This document shows, in pieces, positions 12,456 to 24,279 of a DNA stretch of 64,000 nucleotides; position 1 is the stretch's first letter; each line of letters opens with the position of its first letter. The DNA comes from Bactrocera neohumeralis (Eukaryota; Arthropoda; Insecta; Diptera; Tephritidae): NCBI RefSeq assembly GCF_024586455.1, contig NC_065921.1, forward strand, positions 73,613,865 to 73,677,864. The letters are read 5' to 3'. The translations under genes and the position numbers were made by a program. The notes beneath the pieces were generated by a model that was given only the letters and a program-made list of their open reading frames with translations, ran no database searches and was not told the origin of the DNA.

Positions 12456-13360
12456 TTAGGGCCGGTTAGCAATCATCTGTCAGTTAAGTTCTGGTCAACT
12501 CAACCAAGACTCGTTCTATCGGTAGAGTTAACCAGAACTTAACTGACAGCTTGTTTCTAACCAAATACTAGGAGCCCATCTTTCGGTAAAGTTAATCAGA
12601 ACTTAACTGGCAGATGGTTGTTAACCAGTTATTAAGACTACTTCTTTCGGCAAAGTTAAACAGAACCAACCAGATAGAACTTTAGTGACAGATGATTTCT
12701 AACCAGATATTAAGACTCCAACTTTCGGTAAAGTTAACCAGAACTTAACAAACAGATGGTTGCTAACCAGATACTAAGACACCATCTATCGGTAAAGGTA
12801 ACCAGAACTTAACTAACAGATGGTTGCTAACCAGATACTAAGACTCCGTCTTTCGGTAAAGGTAACCAGAACTTAACTAACAGATGGTTGCTAACCAGTT
12901 ATTAAGACTCCTTCTTTCGGTAAAGTTAGACAGAACTTAACTGACAGCTTGTTTCTAACCAAATACTAGGAGCCCATCTTTCGGTAAAGTTAACCAGAGC
13001 TTTACTGACAGATAATTTGTAACCAGATATTAAGACTCCCTCTTTCGGTAAAGGTAACCAGAACTTAACTAACAGATGGTTGCTAACCAGATACTAAGAC
13101 TCCATCTTTCGGTAAAGTTAACCAGAACTTAACTAACAGATGGTTGCTAACCAGTTATTAAGACTCCTTCTTTCGGTAAAGTTAGACAGAACTTAATTGA
13201 CAGAAGGTTTCTAAACAGATAAAACCACCTATCTTTCGGTAAAGTTAACCAGAGCTTTACTGACAGATAATTTGTAACCAGATATTAAGACTCCATTTTT
13301 CGGTTAAGAACTTAACTGACAGATGGTGTACTAACCAGACGTTTAGAAAACGGTCCTTAG
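12456..13360. repeat. 64-bp minisatellite inside an inverted-repeat element
   Basis: Thirteen anchors of TTTCGG/TATCGG occur at 12517, 12581, 12645, 12723, 12787, 12851, 12915, 12979, 13043, 13107, 13171, 13233 and 13298, so nearly all units are exactly 64 bp. Each unit holds GTTAACCAGAACTTAACT, a CAGATGGTTGCTAACCAG-like block and a TTAAGACTCC block. The left end carries CTGTCAGTTAAGTTCTGGT, the reverse complement of the unit core, and the outer edges (TTAGGGCCGGTT and the reverse complement of ACGGTCCTTAG) are loosely inverted. This suggests a foldback-like element with expanded subterminal repeats. No transposase is encoded. Confidence 0.8.
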
Positions 13361-14330
13361 TCAAAGTTTGATTTGCCATTTTGTAATGAACAGACTTAAG
13401 AAAGCAGTGTCAGTATTACGAGCAACCATGGATCGGTTCCGAGCGACGTTCATACTAAAGAATAATGGGCAACCTCTGAGACATCGTATAGAGCGCACCG
13501 AAGACGCTATTGCTGCAGTGGAGCAAAGTATCGAAGAAGACCCGAATGAGACCATCCGCCATCACGCGCAATAATTGCAGCTTTGCCCATCCACTTTATG
13601 GAATATTTTGCGAAAGCATCTTGATTTGCGGGCTTACAAAATCTAACTCGTTCGGTGAATGGCCGGAAAACGAGATGGCCACCAAACCCGATTTTCACAA
13701 TAAAATTTTGTTCAGCGCTGAAGCTCACTTTTGTTTGAAGGAGTACATTAAAAAATGAAAATTGTCGCATTTGGATTGATGATAATCCACAAGCCATTAT
13801 TTAGACGCCGTTACATACTCAAAAAACTAATGTTTGGTGTGATCTATGGACAGGGGGAATCATTGGTCTACATTTCTTCAAAAATGAAGCCGGTCTTAGT
13901 CAATGGGGAACGCAATTGAGACATTATTAATGACTTTTGCGTTGCTGGATTGGTGGATGATGTCGGTGTGGAGGGTCTTTGGTTCCAACAAGACGGCGCT
14001 CCATGCCATACAGCCAACGAAACAACCAATTGAACTCTTGGTGATGGCCTTATCTCGAACCGAAGGAGGAGGCCACTACAAGATGCGTGCGATTTAACAC
14101 TGCTGAACTATTTTTTAGGGTGTTATGTGGAGTCGCTTGTCTACGCAGCTACCGTTTAACGTCTTACGGTCTCATACGGTCGCAGTTGCTGTAAAAAGTG
14201 GACGAAATTGAACCTCTGATATTTATTCGAGCCAGCCATGCCGATCACTTGTCCGAAGTCTTTTTTAAAACATCATGGCAAACCTTTGTCGTTATAATAA
14301 AACTAAGTTTAATTTTTGGTCATAACATTA
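13361..14330 (+). mobile_element. Tc1/mariner superfamily transposase, broken
   Basis: Reading across frames gives RTEDAIAAVEQSIEEDPNET (DNA-binding linker), ILFSAEAHFCLKEYI, LWFQQDGAPCHTANETTN and CDLTLLNYFLGCYVESLVYA near 14085-14140. The order is that of DDE_3-type transposases with FSDEAHF, FQQDGAxCHTA and SCDLTPLDFFLWG blocks. The first Asp is Ala and the third is Asn, and stops and shifts occur between blocks. It begins right at the edge of the 64-bp minisatellite element and ends in AT-rich sequence before a retrotransposon tail. Confidence 0.82.
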
Positions 14331-14334
14331 GGTT

Positions 14335-14990
14335 AAGTTAGGTTAGGTCAGGTCGTAAGATTGATCCAAAATCTATGCATCTCACTTGGACAGATATCTG
14401 TTCCTTCTGTTACCCAAAAACACCTTAAATTGCAACACCTCATAGATCGACGAAACGTTTTGAGCTCATTACATACTTATGTATGAAGGCATGAAGCCGG
14501 TTAGTCCCAATCCCAGCCGCTTCGGTTGGTTCTATAACGGTTTGTCTGCCGAGGTATTTCAATATAAGTGTGGCAAATGACGGGTAATAGAGGAGTAAGT
14601 GAGAAGATGATTTCACCACGCCTTCCTCCAAACAGCATAGGCAAAGAGCGTTCGACAAAATATTTGGTACATCGCGTGTGTACCTATGCGACAGTATCCT
14701 GTCAGAACTCTTACAATTGCGGCGAGATTGCCTTTGCTAAGTGCAAGTAGTTCAGAGGACCTCTTACAGTTCACTTTGGGCCAGTAGGATCTCGCAGTCA
14801 CACTAGTTCTGGTTGTTAACCAGCGCCTAACAAGTTCAGTGAAGGTCCATAGGTCCAGCGTTAGAACGAAAGAGAATATCAGACTACCGACTCGTTTACC
14901 CAATGGTATTTCCAACATTGTGTCCAATTCGAGCCCTTAAGAGGCTAATGCTCGAAGAATTGTTCCCAGTCACATTCTGAAGGACACGAT
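14335..14990 (-). mobile_element. Non-LTR retrotransposon 3' end (RNase H lineage)
   Basis: Minus-strand frames give WLTTRTSVTARSYWPKVN, then LALSKGNLAAIVRVLTGYC and RIGTHAM. After a shift come CLEEGVVKSSSHLLLYYPSF and LILKYLGRQTV. This is the stretch after RNase H in jockey/I-group elements, where a Cys-rich block precedes xHLLxxCPxxxxxRxxYLG. The element ends in a TAACCTAACTTAACC-type tail (14335-14360). 5' truncated and frameshifted. Confidence 0.75.
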
Positions 14991-15859
14991 AACACACTGA
15001 TTAATTCGTCACTGCTCATAACAGCACTTATTTAGCCATTGAGTGTTGTCATCATAAAGAAATCATAACCGAATAAGAGCGCTACCCAAAATTACTATCT
15101 ACATGCTTACGCACTAATTTTTATACATGCAAACATACAAACATATACATACATACATAATCATATGTGCATAAATACTCATATGTAAATAAATTCATAC
15201 ATACATACATAAAGGTCGTTTGCGACCATAATTGGCCTCACAGACAAACCGTCTGCGACTATTTATGTCAATATTGGGCTAAATATAAAAAACTATGAGC
15301 GTAGAAAAAAATACTACAACAACAATACAGACAAGTGTGCGAAACTTCATTAATGAAGCGTACTTTTGCAGACATTGCCCGATTCGCATTGCTTTGGCAC
15401 GCGGCATTTGTTGTTATTTGTTTTTGTAGGCGAAAAAAAAACTGCTACGCACAAGCGAAAAGTTTGTCTGTCTGTCGCGAGCAGCTGGCAACGCATTAAA
15501 TTTGCGTGCCTATCGCAAATAAACCATTCATATTCGCAAAAGTAAACACACGCACTCACACAAACCACACACATACACACATGCATATTCGTTTGAAAGT
15601 GCGTATGAGTGCGTTATCAGCGCCAAAACAAAACTATAACTGTGTGTATGTGCTTGTACAGGCGCCATAATAATAACAAACTTGATATTGTACAACAACA
15701 ACAAGAACTATGCGTAATAAAAACGCGAATTTATGCGTAGAGAGCGCCACCGCCCCACAAAACCAAATCACTTCAAACAAAAACAACTTTTGCAAGGAAA
15801 ATTCATTGAACCAGCAAATAAGAAAAAGGATAGGAAATCGCAAAAACAACAACAACGCA
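14991..15859. other. Unique intron DNA with simple repeats
   Basis: Includes CATACATACATA runs near 15130-15210 and CA-rich words at 15545-15580, then a GC-mixed island to 15860 with CAACAACAACAAG. No gene supported. Confidence 0.35.
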
Positions 15860-16907
15860 GGCTTCATCGAAGCTATAATACCGTTCACCCTTCACACTTG
15901 CATTTATTATAGCATTAGAGGGTATAAAGAGGTATGTGTTTAGATTTGAAGCGTTCAGTTTATATGACAGCTATATGCTATAGTAGGCTGATCTCAAAAA
16001 TATCTTCGGTGATTATTGGGCTACCTTGGATAATACGTTGTGCCAAATTTCGTGCAGATATCTCGACTAATGAAAAAGTTTTCCATACAAGAACTGGATT
16101 TTGATCGATCAGTTTGTATGGCAGCTATATAATATAGTGATCCGATCTGAACAATTTCTCGGAGATTATTGCATTATCTTGAAAAATAGTCCGTGTCAAA
16201 TTTCGTGAAGATATCTCGACAAATAAAAAAGTTTTCCATACAAGAACTAGATTTTGATCGATCAGTTTGTATAACAGCTATATGCTATAGTGCGTCGATC
16301 TGAACAGTTCCTTCGGAAATTGGACGAATGCCTCAGATAATAAGCTATACAAATTTTTGTGAAGATATTTCGACAAATGAAAAAGTTTTCCATACAAGAA
16401 CTGGATTTTGAGCGATCAGTTTGTATGACAGCTAAATGTTATAGTGATCCGATCTGAACAATTTCTTCGGAGATTGTAGGATTGCTCTGCAAAATAATCT
16501 GTGTCAAATTTCATGAAGATATTTCGTCAAATGAAAAGGCTTTTCATACAAGCACTTTATTCCGAAAGTTCGGTTTGTATGACAGCTATATAATATAGTG
16601 ATCCGATCTGAACAATTTCTTCGGAGATTGTAGGATTGCTCTGCAAAATAATCTGTGTCAAATTTCGTGAAGATATCTCTTCAGATAAAAAATTTTTTCA
16701 TACAAGAACTTGATCTTGATCGTTCAGTTTGTATGACAGCTATATGCTATAGTGGTATAATATCAGACCGGCCAACAAATGCGCAGCTTCTTGGGCAGAA
16801 AAGACCATGAGCAAATTTTCAGATCGATATCTCAAAAGCTGAGCAAATAATTCGTGTACATACCGACGGATTTCGTCGCAAACTTAAGAGCCCTATTCAG
16901 GGTATAA
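15860..16907 (+). repeat. Array B of the ~154-bp repeat family
   Basis: Six units with CAGTTTRTATGRCAGC-type starts at 15956, 16110, 16263, 16417, 16571 and 16725, spacing 153-154 bp. The left flank holds a decayed hairpin (GCTTCATCGAAGC) and CCCTTCACA. The right flank holds CAGCTTCTTGGGCAGAAAAG, a GACGGA remnant and CCCTATTCAGGGTATAAA. This is the cleanest copy for defining the unit. Confidence 0.9.
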
Positions 16908-18500
16908 ACACAATAATAATAATAATAATAAATACTAGCGCCTATACTCGGGAAAAGTATAAAACTGCTAAAATAAAGAAAATTCGTACGAGTGTGAAAT
17001 TAAGTAACGACAATAGGGAGTGACATTGAAAGTCTATAAAAATAAATAGAAAAAAAAAAACAAAAAAATTGAGAAAACAAAAAAAATGTAGAAAACAAAA
17101 CAATCAACAGAACTAAGCAAAAAGTGGGAAAGAAATTCCAGCAATGAAGATGTTGAACAACGAGCGGCAGTACAACAAAAACGGCGAGCAAACAGTTGCC
17201 CGAACTATTTCGCTAGTGAATCGCGCGCTTGTATGTGTTTGTTCTATGAAATGAGTCAGTGCCGTGCTAGGGTCGCAGGGGAAGCGGCACACAAAAGCTG
17301 AATAGCGAATGGGTTGAGGTGGGTCAGGCGCGACTGCCAAACAAATGCGTTCGTTACAACGCTTCGTATGGAAATAGTTGGAAAGCGATTTTCTAGCGAA
17401 AGCACACGCTGCTAATTTATTTCGAAAGCGCATTGAGATAAGAGCGGCAATAAGGTGGCGGCATTATTTGTATGTAATTACATGACTTTTGCTATTAGTT
17501 TTTGCTTGGAATGTGAAAATTGAATTTACTATTTTCGTAGAATTCTTTACGTGGGAGAGAAGGCGCTGGACCAGGCATTGAGTGGCGTTGTTGTTTGAAA
17601 AGCGTTGAGCATATTAGTTATAAAGTGCTAATAGGCGCTAAGTGAAGATGTTACATGCTCAATGAACAGTTACTCAAACTGATTACATATATTTTTAGAT
17701 ATATATCTTACGATATAAGCAAAAATCAACAAAAAAGCACGTTTACAAAGCAGAAATTGTCTGAATTTATATTTAGTGCATATATTTAACCTCAAAAATA
17801 TAATATTTTCACTAAAAAAAATATAACCGATAGGTGTCGCCATGAACGAAATACTACTAAAATCCTGATTTAAGCTCCGGCTTAAGTCTTATGCAGATTT
17901 CGTTTATATATGAACCAAAAGTTGGCAAGAAATCTTCAGCTATCGCCTTCTATTCTTAAAATACGAGTTCCAAGTCGCCTTCTGTTCTTAAAAATTGGAC
18001 TACAAAGCGTTCGAATTCTGAGATAAATAACCCCAATTTTTATTTTATCTATTTTCATACCATTATTTAACAATTTAATAAGAGCCGCAATTTTTGATGT
18101 ATCGCACAATTCTATGTTAAATTGCTTACATGAAGATAAAGGTAAAAAAAAAAGCGTTATATTTTTAAGCAGAATTTAAACAACTTTGAAAAAATCTGAA
18201 AAGAAAACAAAACACAAAACATGAATTCATTATTTTTACAGACTCGCAGCTACTTAGTGAATTACTTTTAGAACTTTGCCGCCAGCAGGCAAACAACGAG
18301 CAACTATATAATATATACATACTACTATATACATACATACATAACAGTGAGCAAGTGTGTAAATACTTTTCAAAGACGATCAAAGGAATTCAAACAAATA
18401 AATTAAGCAGTCGGCTGTTGGAGGACTAAGTGGACTTAAAGCTGTCGTAAAAAGCAAAACGCTAACGTAGTAAACAATAAGAAAAATTAAATTAAACAAA
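16908..18500. other. Unique intron DNA, no gene seen
   Basis: Starts with (AAT)n near 16913-16935. A mixed-composition island at 17150-17450 follows, then AT-rich DNA. Open frames are short and low in complexity. Confidence 0.35.
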
Positions 18501-18502
18501 AA

Positions 18503-20352
18503 ACTACGTTAACTTCGACTGCAACGAAGCTGTAATGACTGTAGTTTTGAATTTCATAATAATTAATGCCAAATTACTGCAATATAATTTATCAAATAGA
18601 AAAGCTCCAGTACAAGTAGTTGATATTGAACGTTTAGCTTATATGACAGCTATATGCTACAATCGACCGATCTTGAACATTTTTCTGGAGATTACAGCCC
18701 TACTTTAGATAATAATCTATATCGAATTTCCTGAAGAAATATCGTCATATAAAAAAGTTTTCCATACAAGAACTTAAATCTGGTCAATTAGTTTGCAGGG
18801 CAACTATATGCTATAAGGGTCTGATCTGAACAATTTCCTCGAAGATTATAGCCTGGATCTGGATAATAATACACGCTAAATTTGATTAAAATATCTCGTC
18901 GTATAAAAAAGTTTTCCATACAAAAACTTCATTTTGATCCGAAGTTTGTATGACAGCTGTATGCTATAGTGATGCGATCTGAACGATTTCTCCGGATATT
19001 GTAGTGTTGTTCTGGATATTCATCCATGTAAAATTTTATGAAGATATCTCGTCGTATAAAAAAGTTCTTCATACGAAAACTTGATTTTAATCGATCAGTT
19101 TGTATGGCAGCTATATGCTAAAGTGGTTCGATCTGAAAATTTTCTTCAAATATTATATTCAAATATTATAGTGCTGCCCTCAGGAATTCTCTGTGGCCAA
19201 TTTTGTGAGTATATCTAGTCATATGAAATAGCTTCCCATACAAGGACTTAAATATAGTCAGTCAGTTTATATGGCAGCTATATGCTACAGTGCTCAGATC
19301 TGAACAATTCCTTCGGAAATTGGACCAATGCCTCAGATAATAAGTTATGCCAAATTTCATGCAGATATCTCGACAAATAAAAAAGTTTTCCATACAAAAA
19401 CTTAAATTTGGACAGTTAGTTTGTATGGCAACTATATGCTATAGCGGTCTGATCTGAACAATTTCCTCAGAGATTATAGCCTTGACCTGAATAATAATAC
19501 ATGCTAAATTTGATTAATAACATCTCGTCATATAAAAAAGTTTTCCATACAAGAACTGGATTTTGATCGATCAGTTTGTATGGCAGCTATATAATATAGT
19601 GATCCGATCTGAACAATTTCTTCGGAGATTGTAGTGTTGTTCTGGATATTCATCCGTGCCAAATTTTATGAAGATATCTCGTCGTATAAAAAAGTTGTCC
19701 ATACAAAAACTTGATTTTGATCGGAAGTTTGTATGGCAGCTATATACTATAGTAGTCTGTTCTGAAAACTTTCTTGACATATTATAGTACTGCCCTCAGG
19801 AATTCTCTGTGGCCAATTTTGTGAGTATATCTAGTCATGTGAAATAGCTTCCCATACAAGGACTTAAATATAGTCAGTCAGTTTATATGACAGCTATATG
19901 CTACAGTGCTCCGATCTGAACAATTTCTTCGGAGATTGTAGCATTGTTCCGCATCATGATCCGTGCCAAATTTGATGAAGATATTTCGTCATATAAAAAA
20001 GTTTTACATACAAGGTCATGAGTTTGATCGGTCAATTTATATGGCAGTTAAATGATATAGCATTCCAATTTTAAAAATTTCCTCAGATATTATAGCGCTG
20101 ATTTTAAGAATGCTCTATGAATAATTTCCTGAGGACATATTGCCAAATGAAATATTTTTCCATACAAAAACTTGATTTTCTTCTGTAGTTTGTATGACAG
20201 CTATATGCTATAGTGATGCAATCTGAAAAAGTTCTGCAGATATTATAGCGCTGTCTTAAGAAAATAATCCGTGCTGAATTTCGTGAAGATATCTCGTCAA
20301 ATGAAAAAGTTTTCCATACAAGCACTTGATTCCGATCGTAGGAAAAACAGCT
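18503..20352 (+). repeat. Array C of the ~154-bp repeat family
   Basis: The longest array, about eleven units. Starts at 18635, 18789, 18942 and 19096 are spaced 153-154 bp. The left edge has AACTTCGACTGCAACGAAG, a mutated form of the family hairpin. Within the array a two-unit block recurs: AATTCTCTGTGGCCAATTTT appears near 19187 and again near 19802, so higher-order duplication has occurred. Confidence 0.88.
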
Positions 20353-21000
20353 GACCAGCATTTGACGGATTCTCTATATTTAGTACATATCTATTTAAAT
20401 ACACACACATAAAAATACATACATATATTTACATAAGTATGTACATACTCTGCCAGTGTTATCAAAAATAAATAATAATTGATTCAACGCCACATAGCCT
20501 GAGCACAGGCACTGAAGCCGCACAACAACAATGAATCTCTTCAGCTTGTACATTGTTCTTTTTCAGATCAGTTGTTCTAGTTGTTGTGCTTGCTGCCGCT
20601 TGTTGAACGCCAGCATAATTAATTCCTTCCACCGCTGCATTTTATATTATCAGTTGACCTCATTTTCATACGCAAAGCGCTTTGTTGGTGTGTATTTTTA
20701 TTTTAAGTACTGCATATATGTATGTATGTATGTTTGCATGCGAATTTGTTTGTGTAAAGACAAGTGTACAAGTAAGTTTGCTTATGTGCCTAGCAACAGA
20801 AGCGAACTTCCTCATATCAGACAAAGGGTATATAGGTAGTACAAATACAGTTACATAAGTGAGATAGTTGGCTATGTATGTATATAATATGAATTAATTG
20901 AGTACTAGGGATGTTCTTTTTGATACACTTTTATACCTGAGCAAATTATATTAAGCAGCAATGAAATTTTTAACACACATAATATATTTTCTGAGACAGT
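20353..21000. other. Unique DNA between repeat arrays
   Basis: TATG/CATA simple repeats near 20400-20450 and 20715-20735. A 102-codon open frame at 20531-20839 has no recognisable similarity and simple composition; I do not call it. Confidence 0.3.
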
Positions 21001-21002
21001 CA

Positions 21003-21570
21003 AGCCTTTGTATGGAAAACTTTTTTATTTGACAAGACATCTTCTCGATATTGAACATAGAGTATTTTCAAAAACAACGCTATAATATCTGAACAAAAAT
21101 TTTATATCAGACCACAATAGCATGTAGCTGTCATACAAACTAATCGATCAAAATCAAGTGCTTGTATAGAAAACTTTTTTGTTTGAGAAGATAATTGTAC
21201 TAAATTGAACATAGAGCATTTTTAAAAGCAGTGCTACAATCTCCGAAGAAATTTTTCAGATCGGACCACTATAGCATATAGCTGCCATACAAACTGATCG
21301 ATCAAAATCGAGAACTTGTAAGGAAAAATATTTTATTGGCAAAATATCTACATAAAATTTGTCATAGACCACATTCAATATTAAAACGTTAACATTTTAT
21401 AATTACAGTGTATATCAGCGTTCATATTTTTCGTAAAAATATATCTGAATTTAATCTATTTCCTCAATATCGACTTAAAATGAAGTTTGAAAATGTAATC
21501 TAAATGCGTTTCAACCTTAAAAATTAGTGTAAAATTTTTTCACAGGTAAATTTCACCGAAGCTGTACATG
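21003..21570 (-). repeat. Array D of the ~154-bp family, inverted
   Basis: About three units in minus orientation: TATGGAAAACTTTTTTATTT, then GCTGTCATACAAACTAATCG and GCTGCCATACAAACTGATCG. Ends near CACCGAAGCTGTAC, a worn edge hairpin. Confidence 0.8.
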
Positions 21571-22365
21571 AAAAGACCTCAGGTTCCCTTTCTTAAACCT
21601 AATTTTATACATTTGCATTTTTTCTGCACCCCCCTAATGTACACATTCAATTAGCAGTATCTAGTTATTAACGCATACAAAATTATATGTTGATATTTGT
21701 GGGCCTACCTCACTAAAAACCAACATAAATCCAGCATTATGTGCCCCCGAAATGCTTTTCAGCTTGCTACCCTTCCTCCCTCACAGTGCGTACAAAAGTT
21801 GCGTATACGCAACTGCCCACACTGGCCTCCATGCGCTTTTCGACATACCTTTACCTACATGTTTACATACATATATACAGTTTAAATATATAACTGTGTA
21901 GGTGCTATCTATTGACAACATTCTGACCACACATAAATATAAATACCGCTCACAAATATTATGAAACTCGCATAAAACTGGTGAATTTATGAGTCGAAAA
22001 TTGTGCAATGCCGCACGCATTATGATAAATAAGATAAACCTACATGTAAGCAGTGACGAAAGGTAAAAAAAAAATAATCTCTCAAAATTATAAAAACACG
22101 CCGTCTGCTATATTTAACTCGCCTTCATAGGCGATTTTCGGTGATTTTCCTTTACTTTGCTTACGCCAACAGCTAATGTTACGCTCACAATGTGTTGCTA
22201 TACTACATATTCTGCTCCTTCCCTCACTCTCCCGTTAATTTTTGTTTGCTTCTCGCCTACGCGCCGTTACGTGTGCTCCTTCTGTGCGTCTACGCTTGTT
22301 GTGAATGTAGTGCGGGAGCCTATTGGTCGTTTCATATCCGCTATTCGGTGTAACGGTTGTTACTT
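21571..22365. other. Unique DNA upstream of tRNA-Lys
   Basis: No supported gene; pyrimidine-rich stretch at 22200-22300 before the tRNA. Confidence 0.3.
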
Positions 22366-22438
22366 GCCCGGCTAGCTCAGTCGGTAGAGCATGAGACTCT
22401 TAATCTCAGGGTCGTGGGTTCGAGCCCCACGTTGGGCG
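22366..22438 (+). tRNA. tRNA-Lys-CTT: tRNA-Lys (anticodon CTT)
   Basis: A 73-base cloverleaf. The acceptor GCCCGGC pairs with GTTGGGC, with two G-T pairs. The D arm TAGCTCAGTCGG carries the A box. The anticodon loop is CTCTTAA with CTT, and the T arm GGGTTCGAGCCCC carries the B box. The discriminator base is G and no CCA is encoded. A run of T residues within 20 bases downstream can serve as polymerase III terminator. It decodes AAG. An identical copy lies on the opposite strand 3 kb away. Confidence 0.97.
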
Positions 22439-22444
22439 GAAATT

Positions 22445-22615
22445 TCCTTTTATAATTTTTTTTATAATTTATTTTTTTATATTTATTTTTTTATAATTTA
22501 TTTTTTTATAATTTATTTTTTTATAATTTATTTTTTTATAATTTATTTTTTTTTTTATAATTTATTTTTTTTTTATAATTTTTTATTTTTTTTTTGTTAT
22601 TTTTTCATTTTCTTT
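22445..22615. repeat. AT microsatellite, ~15-bp unit
   Basis: Units of ATAATTTATTTTTTT repeated about ten times with length drift, directly after tRNA-Lys. The T runs overlap the polymerase III terminator. Confidence 0.85.
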
Positions 22616-23104
22616 AAGGCTGGTATTAAATATGAAGAAATAAATGAAAATAAACACAAAATTTCGTAAAATTAAATCTATAATGCTATATTAATTTTAT
22701 TGTGTGGTAAAAAAGTATAACAAATGGAATTAATTTCTAGTCATAAACGCAAACTTAATGTCTAATCATAAACTCAGAGATTTTTGGCATATATTAAAAT
22801 ACATATCGTGTTCAAAAACACCCTGTTTTTCGAAAATATGCTCTCTAATTGATAAATACTAGCAACAATCCTTTCCTGTATTCAAACTGTACGCTAAAAA
22901 TTTAAAATTCTATAAAAAACATTATGTATTTCTGTCTCTAAAGAGTTTTCGTGTCAATACTAATGTTTATCTTCTTTACTGACTTAAACTTTTTTCGAAA
23001 ATTCTTCGAAAAATTCGAAAATGTTTTCGTACCTATGTACATACATATACTAATATTTACCTTGTTTTCATACTTCATCATTGTTTTCGAAAATTCTTGG
23101 AAAA
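22616..23104. other. AT-rich DNA, no gene seen
   Basis: Nothing recognisable apart from AT-rich sequence. Confidence 0.3.
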
Positions 23105-24015
23105 GTTATGTACATTAGAGTGGGTTGATTTACAGGGTGTCATAAAAAAACGAGAAATCGCGTATGCGGGAAATGCTGTATGGACCATTATGAGCAACTT
23201 TGCCTACGAGACTATGGGGGTAAAACCCTTATCGAACTAATTTTAAAGCGAAGTTCTTTTGGGATCATAAATGTTCGTCATGTTCGTCAATTTTTGATAT
23301 ATCCGAATAAAATTTTATAAGTAGCTGCTTTTCAATACTATATTGCTCATTTGTCGAAATCGGTCAGATCAGACAATTATATCTCCTGTACAAGCGATTA
23401 TTCAAATTTTTTAAACTTTGCCTTAAAACACTCTGGCTGGAAATGGTTTTCGACCCATGGCCTCTTAGGCAAGAATGTTCAGAAAGTCCCCTACAATATT
23501 TCACGCAAACGCAATTTTTACAATTGTTTTTTTTTTAGAAAAAAGTCGACCCACACTAATGTACATATTGTACACAGTACACAATATGTAAGTATGTATG
23601 ACTTTGTCAAAAGATTTATAAAAAAATCGAGATTTTATAGAAAGAAAAAAATCGACCCGCTCTACTGTATATGTATGTTGTTATCACATATCTCCCATAC
23701 AACCGATTATTCAGATTTTCTAAACTTCGCCTTAAAAATCACAGGGCGAAAACGGTTTTCAACCCATAGTCTGTTAGAACTCTCCTGGAACGTTTCTTGC
23801 AAACACGATTTCTATAAAAAAAATTCTTTAAAAAAAATAATGACCCGCTCTAATGTACAAATTGTACATAGTGCACAATATAAGTATGTTTGACGTCGTC
23901 AAAAGATTAAAAAAAAATCGCTAATTAAAAAAAATCGACCCGCTCTAATGTACATATTGTACACAGTTCTCAGTACACATTAGAAGTATGTTTGACGTCG
24001 TCGAAAGATTATTTT
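23105..24015. repeat. Tandemly duplicated repeat block with ACATTAGAGTGGGT ends
   Basis: TACATTAGAGTGGGTTGATT at 23112 is echoed in reverse complement by ATCGACCCGCTCTAATGTAC-like words near 23550, 23650, 23850 and 23940. A block of about 308 bp is duplicated: CGATTATTCAAATTTTTTAA at 23394 and CGATTATTCAGATTTTCTAA near 23703, followed in both by a GGTTTTCRACCCATRG word. Probably a non-autonomous inverted-repeat element that has been tandemly copied. Confidence 0.6.
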
Positions 24016-24279
24016 CAGGTAGATATGAGCAATGGCTCATGCACCATAGAAATCAAATGCAAAAACCCTATCTAAGCAGTGCATTCAACTGTCTGCTAGG
24101 CCGCTCACCCTGCACTTTTATGGTCTACCTGCTTTGAATTTCTGGCGTTATCTTATTTTTACCGATTGTAAATATGAAATTTCGCAATAAATTTTCAAAT
24201 CAACGAAATGTTCAAGGTGCCAAAAATAATCGAAGATAACGAGACAGTTTCACTGAATTTTATATATGATTAGTATATA

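Noticed and set aside
12456..13360. CRISPR-like array
   Set aside because: Regular 64-bp spacing, but the whole unit is repeated with no variable spacers, in a eukaryotic genome.
23351..23893. 180-codon open frame
   Set aside because: It spans a tandemly duplicated transposon-like block, and the protein simply repeats the DNA duplication.
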